Shown here in pieces: positions 36,882 through 50,376 of a DNA stretch of 64,000 nt. This stretch comes from Nymphalis io (Eukaryota; Arthropoda; Insecta; Lepidoptera; Nymphalidae). A program made the translations under genes and the position numbers. Location of the stretch: assembly GCF_905147045.1 (NCBI RefSeq), contig NC_065896.1, forward strand, positions 8,705,001-8,769,000, given 5' to 3'. The notes under the pieces were generated by a model that was not told where the DNA came from, did not search any database, and saw only the letters and a list, made by a program, of their open reading frames with translations. Each line of letters starts with the position of its first letter. The first letter of the stretch is position 1.

Positions 36882-36918
36882 ACTTTATTGCTGATGACTA
36901 TCCATTCAGCAATAAAGT
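36882..36918. repeat. Perfect 13-bp stem-loop
   Basis: ACTTTATTGCTGA (36882-36894) is the exact reverse complement of TCAGCAATAAAGT (36906-36918), with an 11-base loop. It lies between the divergent SPATA20 and rhomboid genes. Too short for a typical pre-miRNA. Confidence 0.6.
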
Positions 36919-37649
36919 TTGTGCTAATATTACATTGTATTCGATTTTAGTACATGCATTAATAAAATAAAACCTTTTTTAAATTGAGACTAATTCAGAT
37001 TGTGTGCTTATGGTGTACTGTAGCAAAGATTTCAAATCATTAGTTATATGGGAAACGACTTCTTTAGTATTTTGAAAACAAAAATGAAATATATTTAATA
37101 TTAAAGCGTAAATTTTAGAAGTTCTGTTATGAATATCCATATTTTATTATTTCATATGTTTTGTTCTGGTATATTATGTATATAAATTTATATATACATT
37201 TAATTGTAGTACAAACTAACAATTCGTAAATGTCTTCTTGCAGGGAAAATAAAATTTTTGTTAATCAAATCAGCTATGAGTAAATAGTAAGATTAAATAT
37301 TCGTAATCCTTAACTAATAAAAATGTTATAATAAAGTCGCGTTTGATAAGACTGAGTGACGAGTTACCTCAAAAGAAAGTTATTATCATTACTATAGTCG
37401 GTTTTTATAAAATTTTGCGCGTATAGTTATCTGTTATTATCATAGCTTTTAATTTCGCCTTTGTTAGCATTATACTTTTAATGGAAAAATAAGATGTTGC
37501 TCTCAAATTTTATAAGGATAAATAGTTACTTGAGCGTAATTTTTTAGAAAACATGTAGGTACCTAAACGTAATAAATAGATGGATGATAGATGCGTTGTG
37601 CAACCTACATCTCAATTATTTATGAAACTACTCTCCCGAGGAATGTTTT

Positions 37650-37843
37650 TCTTATACGCATGCGCGAAATGTGGACGCCATTCTCACTTTCAACGTTACA
37701 CGACATGTTTTGACGTGTCCTTAATGTCTGCAATCGTATACCTAATGAGATCTTGACACGAAATGTCCTATTACAAATTTTTAGAAATGCGATACATTGT
37801 GAAGTTCCCCTTATGATAGTGAGTGAACAATTATAAAATAACG
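37650..37843 (+). promoter_or_regulatory. Candidate promoter and untranslated first exon of the rhomboid gene
   Basis: TACGCATGCGCGAA near 37656-37669 resembles an NRF-1-type site (GCATGCGC). A strong donor ACG|gtaagt ends the segment at 37843 and can pair with the excellent acceptor tttttttgtttcag at 38799. No good coding frame is present, so the exon would be untranslated. Inferred from splice signals only. Confidence 0.4.
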
Positions 37844-38248
37844 GTAAGTGGTTGATTTAGTAATATATCACATTACTACTTGTTGTCAATATTGGAACGT
37901 AAACAAAATGTGTACTTATTTGGTTTTTATAATAAAATTTTATCCTGTAATTTATACAAAACTATTTATTTTTTGATGCTACAATTTTCAATATAAACTT
38001 AATATTTACATGTATCGCTTAAGTCACCTTGGTTAATTTGAATTAAAATGGGCAATCATCTGTAAACCTGCTACTGGGTGGTCGGTATTTGGCATTTTGA
38101 TTATAAATTTTGTATTTTATTTGCGCAAAAGTGATTGGGAAGCTAAAAAACTAAATCAGCAAATTTTTTCAAGTGGTCACGTAAACTATCTTTATTTTGC
38201 ACGTGCTTTAACAAGGAGGGTGTTGAACAGTGAATGAATCTTCGGCAC

Positions 38249-38262
38249 GTTGCCATGGTAAC
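38249..38262. promoter_or_regulatory. X-box (RFX-type) site
   Basis: GTTGCCATGGTAAC is a near-perfect palindrome matching the RFX family X-box, with both half-sites intact. It lies in the putative 5' intron of the rhomboid gene. RFX factors control ciliary and chordotonal genes in insects, so regulation in sensory cells is possible but unproven. Confidence 0.55.
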
Positions 38263-38356
38263 ATCAAGGGCTCTTCCCCCTTGGACCGATACGCTTTTCT
38301 CTTATTGCCTTCCTCTAAAAGATTACTTAGCTATTGTAGTCAATGTATCTTTGGTA

Positions 38357-38399
38357 CTTACTACTACTACTACTACTACTATTATGTTTACTACTACTA
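38357..38399. repeat. (TAC)n microsatellite, interrupted
   Basis: Run of TAC units broken by 'tattatgtt' and resumed for four more units. Located in the putative rhomboid 5' intron. Confidence 0.85.
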
Positions 38400-38799
38400 T
38401 TCTTTAATAAATTGAAATTTATTTTATAAATATCTGAATATAATAATCTAACAACAACAAGACGTCAGATCTTTTTTACCTAATCTATTTATAATTATAT
38501 TCAATTTATCTTATTTATGTATATGTATGCACGTGTTGAAGTAGTTGCTTTTCTAATAGTTAAGACAGTTATGCTACTGTATTGTAAGTAATACTCTGAT
38601 ATAGGCTTAAAGATCTTTTTACCATAAAAGACACAGCATCACTTACATGGAAACAATAAATTAAAGTAAAGCTAAGTGATCTTAAGCCTATACAAGTTAT
38701 TTATTCATTTAATGTACTTACTTTTAAAATGGGTAGTTCTGATAATATGATATATTCAACACTGCCTAAGATAAATACGTTGCATTTTTTTTGTTTCAG

Positions 38800-41700
38800 G
38801 CGCACAAGTCGCTGGATAGAGCTTATTCGTATACCGTGCCTTACCTTATTTTTGGGTCTATCTACATTCAACATCACTATTTATCAAAATAATAATGTCC
38901 AATTAACTGTCCATAAAGAACAGTAAAATTTCGGTCCATATCTGTCCAAAATTTCGACTTCACATTTGTATAACATCACACCCTCACAGAAGAAGCGTAT
39001 CATGAATTATTAGAAATAAAGTGCCAAATTATGCCAAATTTATAAGCAATAATTAGTTTTAAATTTATAAATCAAACGTCGCCGCGTGGATGGTTTTGCA
39101 AGTAGTATGTCCGTGTGGGTGGGCAGTGGCTGCGGCGGTGGCGGTGACGTCCGCGCACCAACCGTCGCCACTGTCCTTTCAGCGAACACCTCCATGGAGT
39201 CTGGGATTGAAGCAGGGGTGCTCCCAACGGTCACAGGGTCACTCGCATCAGCCCGGGATTCCTTGGGTTCGCTTACAAGAGCTGCGGAGCCTCTTTACGA
39301 TACAGACCATACAGATCTCGGTTCGGAGTTGGACGAAGCGGAAATTAGAAGAGAGTTGATGCACGATGCAAGTATATTTACGTTTATAAGTTCTTATAAC
39401 GCTTTTATGAGCCTTTATTTTTAAAAACTGTAATAATAGGCTTTTTAGGTGCAAAGTAAGATATTATGCCTTTATATTAAGTCTAAACCTAACTTAAGGC
39501 GGTAATGTTTGTGTAAATAACCACTGATTATATTTTTTTGCTTATTTCGAGACTTTAATTATATTAATTCTAAGAAATTATATTCTATCATATAGTCCGC
39601 GCGCTATGAGAATGTGACGGAACTTTGTCAATATATCGAAATTGACAGATCTCAAGCGAAGGAGCGTTAGCAAAGAATATCTGAAAAATATTATCCAAAT
39701 ATGAAAAGCTATGGTAAAGCCAAAATAAGATTTTAGTGGATCATGTCAAATTCTACATAGATATATATTTATGTAAGTGTTTGTGTTTTCAACCAAAGGA
39801 ATTATTTCAAGTGATTGACTTTGAAAAGAAGTAGTTGAGACTTCTTATTATTCTGATTCATTTTGTCATTGAAATAATTGTACAACCAAATGTCTTAAAT
39901 AAGGCAACATCAAATCACGAGAAAAAAAATTCTAGTAACGTCTCGCGAATTATCGACATAAGTTTGCTGACGCTACAGCTATGGGGCGGCCGCGCGTGTT
40001 TAGTTTCAAAAGGTCGGATCCCATTCTGGTCGCGCGCGGATTTAATAGATACATTAGTTAGAAAACAAATGCTTACGAAACAGTTTATCGCACCATTATA
40101 CTATAAATTGATACAAAATGCCATTTTGATACAATTTGACTTTTGTTTACAGAAATGGCGTCTCCTCTTCGATAGAGTAAGAAATAAATTTTTATTATTT
40201 TATTACAATACTAGCTTTTTTCTTCTTTTAATTGTCGCGATATGTATGGATGGTGCATCCAAATTTTGTAATATTCATTCACCTCTTTTTTTTGGCATGT
40301 AGCTATTTTATGACAGTTTTTTAAATTTATATCGCAATATATTTTGTTGACATATTTCGATTCTCCTAAGATATCATCGCTTAGTTTACTACCTGTTTTT
40401 TTTTCTTAAAATGAGTATGAAATCACGCATCAAATATAGACCATGATCAAATAAGCGACAAAGTATTCATAATTTTTATAAAAAGTTTTTTTTATTAAAA
40501 AATACAGTGTATTTTTAATAAAAAAAAACTTTTTTAAAAATTACTTTGATGTGTTAATGATTTGTAGGTTATATATGTAAATCTATATGAAATAATTTAA
40601 TGTATGTATTCAATCCTACGGGAAATACATAATAATACTTACCACAATAAATGCGAAAGTAATATTGTGCGAGATAGAGGGGCAAATAGATCGAATTATA
40701 AAATATCGCGTTTTCAAGAAACTTATTTTGTGAATTTAAAAACAATGTATACAGGTAAAACGATTTTATAAACGGGGTTACGAATCGACGTCATTTTAAT
40801 ATAGTATTTGACGTACCACATAAACAAAAGAGTTGAAGCACCGCATATTTAAGTATCGTTTAAGATGTAAAAACGAACTTTAAAGAATGTTTTTTTTTGC
40901 CTGATTAAAATGTACAGAAGCGGGATACAAAAATTTTTATAAGCAGATAAAAAGAGGCGGTAGCGCCGCGGATCAAACGATGTCTTGTCACGTAGGGAAC
41001 ATTGAGATAATACTACTGCTCAGATAGGGCGCTTTTTTTTTTTTGTCTTCTTATTTTTGGAAATGGACAAAATTATTATAACAATATTATACACATAATA
41101 ATGCAAAGTCCCGGAACGTTTGGTTATTACGACGTTTCAGATGCTCCGTTGAAAACTAAAATAGGTGGTATACGTGACCGCATCGAATGTCGTAGGTGTG
41201 AATATTATATTAACGATTATATACGTATGTTATCTGCAGTTTGATCCGGAGGGCTTCGGCGAGATTCCGTGGCCAGACTTCCTACAGACTCTTCAACATC
41301 CTGATTTTATAGCGCAGGTGCAACCCCACAAGCGTGAGGTAAATACACAAAACCACAAAAGAAAATAAAAACCATTACATTTAAATAATTTAATATAGTT
41401 TATTAAATTTAAAATAAAATACACTAGAGTTTCACTAATCCAGATAAGATGTCATCCGGATCACATGGAGTTTGCTGTAAAATGCGCAAGGCAAATATTT
41501 TGTGCGATTTTTTTCTCCTTATGTATCAGTTTATAATACTTTTAACTACTTATACCTAAGAGTATAGTCGACTTTCATATTTATTACGTTATTAATAATT
41601 ATTTACGTTACGTAGTTTTATTACGTTATAAAAAATTACTAGATAATTTCTGTACAAAAAGTAATGATATCCCATCAAAAACATAAATGTGAAATGAGAG

Positions 41701-42334
41701 CCAAGTTCAATATTATGATATATGCCTTGGTTGTTGACTTCAACGACAAAAAAAGTGAAATCTAAATGGGTGCCGAGTTCAAAGGTCAGTTCTGAAATTT
41801 ATTTATAACAACATAAAATATTTTATAACAACTTAAAATATTATTTCTTCTTATAATTTAGGATAATATCTTGAAGCCTAAGGTCTGACTTGGCTAATTT
41901 TCATATACGAATTATATTGTAGCCTACTCAAGTTCTAAAGCTGTCAATTGTTATTTTATTCATCCGAAAATTTGGCTTGCTGGAAGAAACTAGACATCGA
42001 ACATAAGGCTCTTCCATGACTGTTTTAGTAGTTACTTAATACTACATTTATGTTATAAGTGAGTCAATGAGCACACACTACAGGTGCATAATATGCTAGT
42101 TTCCGTGGTTGGAATCGCAAGTGATCTTTAGTTCATATAGTGCCAGAGTTTATGTGCGAAGTTGAACACTTACCATTCGGTAGGCCGTTTGCTCGCCTAC
42201 CTAAATGATATGTACCCTATATTATTTCTAATGCTTAACAGGTGGTAATCATAGTATTATTTTTTCAGATACTATTAGATAAAGCTCGTAGTGCGACTAG
42301 TGCATCAATCACTTTCCAAGAATTCGTCAATGTG
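38800..42334 (+). CDS. EF-hand rhomboid intramembrane protease (rho-4/RHBDL type), 5' part
   Basis: Exons: 38800-39371 (5' UTR, then ATG 39107 and 88 codons plus one base), microexon 40153-40176, 41240-41338 and 42269-42334, all with GT-AG sites. The N-terminus is Gly/Ala/Ser-rich and ends in acidic TDLGSELDEAEIRREL. The next exons read KWRLLFDR, FDPEGFGEIPWPDF...VQPHKRE and ILLDKARSATSASITFQEFVNV. This matches the cytosolic EF-hand-like segment of RHBDL1-3 and Drosophila rho-4, where 'W..LFD.FDP' and 'PHKRE' are landmarks. Rhomboids are serine proteases that cut within membranes; insect members release EGF-type ligands. The catalytic core with GxSG and the paired His is not seen and should be further 3'. 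The frame is not continuous between 39371 and 40153 (phase 1 meeting phase 0). Confidence 0.78.
39107..39371 (+). CDS. Rhomboid exon with start codon
   Basis: ATG at 39107 opens 88 codons; donor GCAA|gtatat. A second upstream ATG at 39090 is in another frame and overlaps, a possible upstream ORF. High G+C and Gly/Ala content contrast with the flanks. The peptide shows no domain but ends in a charged helix expected just before the EF-hand. Confidence 0.65.
40153..40176 (+). CDS. Rhomboid microexon (24 bp)
   Basis: Acceptor ttttgtttacag, donor AGA|gtaaga. Encodes KWRLLFDR in phase 0, which reads straight into FDPEGFG of the next exon and matches the W..LFD.FDP pattern of RHBDL proteins. Confidence 0.75.
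40480..40535. repeat. Long A/T-rich hairpin
   Basis: A 26-base arm with a T8 run (40480-40505) is the near-exact reverse complement of 40509-40535, with two single-base length differences and a three-base loop. It lies in a rhomboid intron. It may be a small transposable-element remnant. Confidence 0.6.
41240..41338 (+). CDS. Rhomboid exon, EF-hand first half
   Basis: 33 codons, phase 0 both ends; acceptor tatctgcag, donor GAG|gtaaat. Encodes FDPEGFGEIPWPDF (calcium-loop-like residues D-x-E-x-F-x-E) and QPHKRE. Confidence 0.85.
42169..42212 (+). repeat. Short family A-related fragment
   Basis: 'acacttaccattcggtaggcc' and 'gctcgcctacct' match the 3' part of family A repeats. About 44 bp remains, in the last visible rhomboid intron. 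Confidence 0.45.
42269..42334 (+). CDS. Rhomboid exon, EF-hand second half
   Basis: 22 codons, phase 0 both ends; acceptor attttttcag, donor GTG|gtaagt. Encodes ILLDKARSATSASITFQEFVNV, the second EF-like helix. No downstream exon was identified in the window. Confidence 0.8.
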
Positions 42335-45300
42335 GTAAGTAGTATACATACAATTGTTTAATTTAGCAACTATTGTTACCTATATAATATATTTTCATAT
42401 TATTTATATACACTTTTAAAAACGAATATCGTAAAACGTTTTCACGACTATTTTTGTGTCTGTTTCGGATTTTAATATTTTATATCAGCTAAAAAAATAT
42501 AATCATCGATTAATTAATTCTGAACAGTTTGGTTTATTTAGTTAAACTTTGTACCTACTTAGTGCACTGAAAATTATAACCATATAACAAGTAGGTAACT
42601 CACTTTATACAAAACAATTCAATCGCAGCATGAGGAGGAAATTTCCTACAAAACAATAACAGTCGTATCCAATCATACTTTATTCGAAAAGAATTTAGTC
42701 GTAGGATCAACGGTTTTTCGTGCTTTACGAGGAGCGGCAATGTAAATACGACTAAATTTCAGGCTTTTACAATTGTCACTGAAGATTTCGCGATCAAAAA
42801 ATTCATTAAAATTGTGAGACTGGCTCGAGGTTTGAGCCCCGAAACTCGGGATCTGTGTTCTTATAAGCTAGCTATTAGAACATCAAGGCAGTCATATCAT
42901 AGTCATGGAATATAAGTGCATATTATAATACATAAATATTAATGATGTAGTGATGAGGCGGAATACTTAAATGTCTTTCATATGTAGGGTAAAGTAAGGT
43001 CGTAACATAACCCATAGCGCCATCCTCGATATACAAGACAACTAAATTAAGATCCAAACGCCGATTATGTTTAGCTTGCGCACGTTCAAAAAAGAGTAAG
43101 TCTTGATAACAAACTACACCAAAAAACGTTTTAATCAACTAAGACAAGGAAAACTAAACGTAAACGAAAATGTTACGAAAATAAAACGCGTTAGGAAAGG
43201 GTCCGCGTTGTTATCGGGTTCTTACTGTCGTGTCTCGAAATAAGATAATGCTCAGTACGATTTATTAGACGGACATTTATTTTTTATACTAAAATATATT
43301 ATCTTAAATGCGTATTAACATTGAGCATGATTGTTTATAATTTCTTGTTATGAAAAATACTTAATAACTTATTCATCCTTAAATAATGATGTTTACAACT
43401 GGGACTATTTCAAGTATATACATAATATATATAAATAAAAAGTATATTCCAAATTAAAATGAATTTATATCTTTATTGAATCACATAAAGTTAATAAATG
43501 AGGTAATGGTAATGGCTCTTTTAATATAAAAATACCCAAATTTATAAATCTCATCATGATCGTAAAATTAAACTTGTCACGATGATCAGATAAAAGGTTT
43601 CAAGTTAATTTAAGAGGCGTTTTAAAATAATTAGACGGAATGATTAAGGCGCATACATCACTATAATGTCAAACGCAAGGTTACCCTCGATTAATTATAC
43701 GGGTACAACTCCAGCAATATTTGCATAAAGGAATCTTAAGAAGCGCTTAATTATGTCGACCAAAAGTGCCCCGTAAATTATGATCGTCGCAGGCGCACGG
43801 TATAAAAATTAAGTTATTTGGTATTTCAAGAAGATTATTAAATGTTTCATAAGCCTTTTATTAAAATTATACGTTAAAATATAATGTTCAGTGCTCTGAA
43901 TCTTCATCCAGAGACAAAATTTTTATTATTTATATATTTATTATATCGTTTTAGTAGGTACTATATCTAGAACCCTTGAACTAGCTCTAGAGTTTAATGA
44001 ATTCTATATTTAGTTTTGTTTTTGTCATTAAAATTACATATAAAATTCAAAGTGGTTACGTTGTACGTAATAAGACTTATAATATTAGGGAAAACCGTTT
44101 TAAAATAATAACGTTCATAAAATATATATAAATATTTTTATCTAATACCGTATAAATAAAAAACTGTGTTTGTTTTAATGTTATCAATAAAATGAAATCG
44201 TTAAGTTGATATAAAACGGTTAACATTATCGAGGGTAACGTTTATGGTGTTAAGGCACCTTAAATAAAATAAAATTATTAAGGTCCGCACTGACGACATC
44301 CATTGTCGTCTTCTGGATATAATTTCTTAGTCGCATCAAAAATGTTTTGCGTACAATTGTATAGATAATCGTAAATCAAAATTAAATTCGACGTATAAAG
44401 ACACAACGAGGGACAGTGGAGGCTCGTGGGCGTCTGTGATGCAGCATTCTTATGCTAATCCGACGATCCACATTCGAACGGGGTGGGCCAAATTGTTATT
44501 TATATTGTCACCTCCTCTTTTTTGTTCGAACTTACCAAAACTCCTCGACTAAATTACTGTCTGACTTCATTTCGATATTTCATATTCTAAAATTTCGTTT
44601 TGTACTTTATTATACTTTAGAGTACATATGTTTTTACCGCTGGTTATATCCATTTATGATATTTATGATACAACATTTGTCCGCAACTTTTTAATGTAAA
44701 ATGTAAGATATAATGAACAATCCGAGTTCTAAGGAGGTTATTTCTTTGACGAAGAAAACAATGACGAGAATGTGATTGTGAACATTAAGTTTCTCTAAAA
44801 TATTTTTTATTACAGTTTCGTTACACTACAAAAATAGACGATGAATGTTAAAATGTTGACTTAAGTTCTTAGGGAAATTGGACGCACTCGTCAAGAAAAG
44901 CAATTTCCTGTCAGGAAATTAGTTCACTCCATTAAGGCAATTTAGCTGCAAAATGCTTAAAAGTATATATCATTTTGTATTGTTGTTGTTTAAGTTTTAC
45001 ATATGTGTTTGAATGTTGGGTTGCGTCGAGAAGCTGAGTATTACCTGTCTCATAGCACAAAAAACTTGAGCGCCGCCGCAGACCTTTAATCAATTTATGG
45101 GGCGCTAACTGGAACATGGAAAATGTATTAAAGCTCGCTGTGGGAACGAGCCACACGCCAAACACTTTAGAATACTCATAATATTATATTATTTCTTTTG
45201 AAGAAGTTTATATTGTGAACAAAATCTTATATGTAACTTTTAGATCTAATTGACGTGTTGATTGCACACAGTATTTGCTAGCCGTGATAGTGATTTGAAT

Positions 45301-48300
45301 TAATTACATATTGATCATGTTTTTTGTTACGAAAAATTATATATGAAAATAATGATCACAAAATATTGAGTCAATATAATCTTTACCGTAAGTTACGCAA
45401 TGTAATTTATAAAATTACAGAACTTCACGGTGCGTTTCGAATTCACATGAGGGACAAAAACAATTACTTAATAAAACACACCTCAATCAAAATTAATTGC
45501 TTTACGCATTAATCTCTTTATCTTCCCTCACCTACAAAACAACGTGTCTGTTCTCCGAGGTAATGGAAGCAATCATTTCAGATAAGATACCTCTAATGTG
45601 AGAAAAGGTAGACGTTCGGCTCGGATCGTTAATTTAATTTGAAATAATAAAAGTTATATCTATCATTTATCACTTTCGACAAATTTATTTTTAAATGCTC
45701 ACTTCGACGTCCTTCTTATCTTCCACGGCAAGGTGGTAGCAAAAAGACGACGAAGTCTCTTAACGTACGCGTAGGCGTGCTGCTGTCAGCGAGATGTCAA
45801 CTCTTCATTAATATGGGTAGTGTTAATATACATAATATACTCGTAAAAGTAAAGCCGTAGATTTCTTAACTTTAGTATGGCGCATATAAGAAATACAAAG
45901 TAACTTTCAAATTAAGATGGCTAAAGCCGACTCGTTTAGGACTAAAGCTTATCTTAAGATATCGTAAATTAAAAAATAAAATTAATGTAACGCCCAATTT
46001 GAAGTACCTAATTCGTTAGCAGGTCCTGTCGCGGGATGCATTCCTCCGTCAAGTAGGTTTTCGTGTTCTTTCGGACTGTCCGTCCGTAACTCACCTGGTA
46101 TCGGTGCCATCTAAATTGAGATTTTATTGACGATTACTGTTCTATCGATGGTATCGTTGCGATCTTGGCGCCCGGACGATCCTTTGCCCCATCGTCGTCG
46201 CCCGCTCCGATTCATTATCAGATTTAATGACGCTTTTTAACAAATATATTAAGCACTTTAACTAAATACCATTCAAATATTTAGACATACCTATATGAAT
46301 TATACAATTGAAAACATCTTCGGATTTGAAATGTGGTCATTTTGTTACGTATACGACTATATTACGTAATTTAAAAAAAATGTTGTTTTAAATTCATTTT
46401 TCTGGTCAATAAGCAAGTTTTGAATGTATATCTGGATATCGATATAATATGTGTCTATAGTAAAGAACATTTTTGAACAGTGATTCGAGCATCAATTTCG
46501 TTATATCACCTATTGTTTCCATTCGACAATTCGATTTAGATATTTAAGTTATCCAGAGTTGGAAATTTAATCTTGTTTTTGACGATCGAGTCGATAGCCA
46601 TCTCGAGAGATGTGCATTAAGATTATCATACAAAAGCGATGTTATAGATATGACAGAGCATTTGAAATTATCAAAAATGTAAGTTTTTACTGAAAATATC
46701 GAGATGTGCGTGCCATTAATATTTAAACAATGTTTGATAAACGAACTTACTGAATGCTATATAAAGCATGTCTTAGTAACTGATTAATGATATAGATCGT
46801 TGTATTGATTTTACCAGCCAGCAAAGTTTTTACAGTTTAACAACATAATTTAAATATTTTCAATACTTGTCACGTTTAAAAATAGTAGGTATTTTCTAAT
46901 TGTGTTAAATACACATTTAACTTGTCATTGAATTATTTCTGTAAAAGAAATCCATTCTGTTTTGATAATCTCGCTTTGTCGTGCATAAGTTGTGGTTGGT
47001 AAGATATTCGTATATCTATTCTTATGTATAGAAGAAAAACATAGGTTAATATAAAATTAGACTTCTGAAACAATGGCTACAACGATTAATCTACTTAAAA
47101 ATATTTTATCTTTAAGATAACGTTCCCTTAAAATTTGTTGGTTATGAAAAGATTTCAAACAAATTAGACTGTCACGATATAATTTAAAGGTTTACATAAT
47201 AAAGGTTTCATCCCTCCAAAATGGCTCCAGGGGGACAAATGATGATAACCTCGGAGGTCACCGTAGAGAATCGTCGACAGGGGTTGATGATTCGTGTAAT
47301 CGTAACGATTTTTTCCCAAGGACCACACCACACTAAATTTACAGTCATTTCACGGAAGGTGGTCACACACACCTGTATCCAGAATAGTTTTTAAGGAAAT
47401 CTATAGGTTTCGGTGTTTGAATTAAAACGATCACGTCATCAATACATTTTATCTGTTACAGGAATATTTAAAGGAATCCATGTGGTTCTAAAAAAATATA
47501 AATATTTTTAAGAAATTAAAAATATATATCAAACTGTATTATATGATTAAATAATTATTATATATGATTAAATAATTATAGTAGATAATTACTCACAACG
47601 CCTATACTGGTATCTATTATCTATTAAGATTTACGAAAAAAACATATTATTCATGTTAATTTTATATATGATGATACACACATCGTAATGTGAAAGTCTT
47701 ATGAAAAGGTGCGACGAAGTAGAATTTGGACCGTATCACTTATAGTACAAATCGCATATTAAATTAATATATATAAAGTAAGTGGCTCACATTAAATATA
47801 TGAATTGATAATTAAATATAATGGCACAGTTATAACAAACACATATATTTGGCAGTTCATTTGAAACAAAAGTGATACGGAAATTCAATAGATAAATTAT
47901 TAAAGAAAATGACATGTTAGCTACATTGTTGTATCGGTGAATGAACTATTGCGAATATAATGTGGAGGTGTCGCTCGTAAAGATTCCAAAATGGGCCCTC
48001 TCATAATGATGGCGCGCCCGGTGACATCACCCGGTGACGGCTGTGAACATGACACCAAATAAGCGCTAGTTTCAAACCTTCTCTGAGTTGAAATGACATT
48101 TGAATAAGATAAATAAAAAAAGGCATAATACAACAATTGAACAGTTAGTCGGAGCGATGGCGCCCATGGAATGCCGCTCACTATATTTAGCAAGCTCGTT
48201 TGCCAGTGTTTCAAAATGAATATCATATGAGAAAACAGAAGTTAAGCGATGCGTATAAATTAGCGGATAATCGACCGACATCACCTGTCGATGCCCACGC

Positions 48301-50376
48301 TCCCCTGTGTATGTATACCGATGTCAGATTTACGGTGGTATATCGTTTACTATCGCATGAGAAGCACGTGCCTATCTTCCGCTTAACGCGAAGGTATAAA
48401 TAAACAAACAAATTGCTGTCTGAGGAAGCTTTCAAGAATACTCTTTTGGGTGCCATTTTCTAATCATTATTTACAAATGTGTATCCTGTATGTCGGTGCG
48501 GAAAGCTCGAGCGGTTCATGAAATCGTTTACAGGCCAGTAAAGAGATAAGACAAGGGCTACGCCAGACGCATCCAGGACTAAATATTTACAGTGTGACTG
48601 CGAGGAAACATAAATAGTGTACGTCCGACAGCATTCGTTAGTGCTGTTAATTGGATTCGTCATACTGCCTCGAGCGTTTGTTCGCCGACACCGTGGAATC
48701 ACCGCGGACAATCACAACAAGCCCAAAATAATGTTCAGTATCCAATAAAACAAAACGATATTTATAATTCCAACAAAGATCAAACAATATTTATATAGCT
48801 GTTTTCAGATAAAACAAATAAATCCCTATACAAACAGTACCTTCTTATAATTACCAATTGAATAATAATTAAATTTAATTTAAAAAGGTAGAAATTTACG
48901 TGTAAAATTTAATAATAATCTTAACTAAGCTATTTCTGTGGATATTTGTAAGCCGAACATAGTGATAATCTGCTACTTAATTATATAAAAAACGAACATA
49001 AATTAAGCATTGCAGGTCATTGTTTTGAAGTATGCGGGTATAAATGGTATAATTTCATGGCGGGTGAACAAAGCAATTAGTTAGCGCGACGTGAGAGTAG
49101 CGAGAGGTAGATACCATCGTACCATCGCCGCAGCGCTGGGAGCTGGTCACACATCATGTGCTGTAGTCGTTCCCACGAATTTGTGTGGACTTTTACATTA
49201 ATGGCTAATTTCGTAGTCTAGATTTGTAAAATATAAATGGATTCTGTAATTTAAGAGGTTAATGACATATAATAAATTATAATAATAGATAATTAAATAT
49301 TATTTCAAACGATTTTCATAGAAAAAAAAATACGAATGAATTATACGAAATATAATATAATTCGTTACATTCAGTTGAGAAATTTATACTCTAAGCGTTT
49401 TTTAAAATAATTTATTTAAGAATCACAGCATTAAATTTATAAAGATAAAATAGATCACATTTTTTGTAACTAGTTCGATGGATTTTTTCAAGGATAGCTA
49501 ACAAACGGGCTGCGCAGACGCACGTATTTATTAAGCGTATTAGCAGTGATGCATCTCCGCACCTTTCTCACGCCCACGTCACGAGCCTTTCTTCATTCTC
49601 ACTATACCATATTGTTCCTACTCAAATACCTAGCTCTTAATCATGCTATTGACTGCAATCTGCGGCCCAATTCCTAAAAACCTACGTATTATTATTAAAA
49701 TATAACTTTCAAACCCGGTGTGTATGTGGCTAGGATGAGCTGTAAATGTATCGGTAATACTTGAACTGAATCACATATTTGAATGCTTTTAGCCAAACGG
49801 AACTAAACTTATTCTCCCTCGCGCCACACAAGATGTTCCTTGTTCCTAATCCGCCATTACTGGGAAAGCGTCATAAATATACCATAAGCCGTAGTCCGAC
49901 CGGACACAGTGTTCAATTGTTCCTTAGCGCTAATGCGATGTTTACCTTACATTAGTCGCTACAGAAATAGACGTTTTTGTTCCATATTCGCAAACTGAAT
50001 AATGACATTTTGAAAAGTATTTATGATAACGCGGTGTGGCCCGTCGGCATTTTAATCCGAGACGACTATTCACGTATTGTCAGTTTTGTAAAATAGGTTC
50101 ATTGCAATTATTGTGAGGAATTATACTTTGTCACTACTTCCGAAGCTTAAATTTTATTATATTAAATTGGTTGTACGGATGAATGAGTTAATCTCAGGAA
50201 CTAGCGATTCAATCGGGAAAAATGTATTTGCAATATTTTATATATACAATTACATTCACGGTTGTAGCTTTAGGAATGAAGTAACGACCATGAATGTCAA
50301 TCTGGTAAGCTGTATCGTTATTTTATTAATTAAATCATGTGTATGAATCAGTTATGATATAATCAAAATTAAGGTT
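42335..50376. other. Long non-coding stretch, probably rhomboid intron
   Basis: I searched both strands for the rhomboid core (CCPPP, GASGG, HxxxN-like motifs) and for other domains and found none. Modest G+C peaks near 45720-45790, 46020-46220, 48000-48170 and 48480-48720 have no sustained protein-like frame. One short minus-strand start, MAPIP followed by gtgagt near 46085-46110, could be a first coding exon but is too small to call. Confidence 0.45.

Noticed and set aside
39835..40302. A 155-codon plus-strand open frame
   Set aside because: It overlaps the 24-bp rhomboid microexon in the same frame, which explains a few protein-like residues. The rest is intronic in composition, crosses a strong acceptor and donor, and shows no domain.
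46085..46112. Minus-strand ATGGCACCGATACCAG followed by gtgagt
   Set aside because: Looks like a tiny first coding exon (MAPIP) but is too short to support without transcript data.
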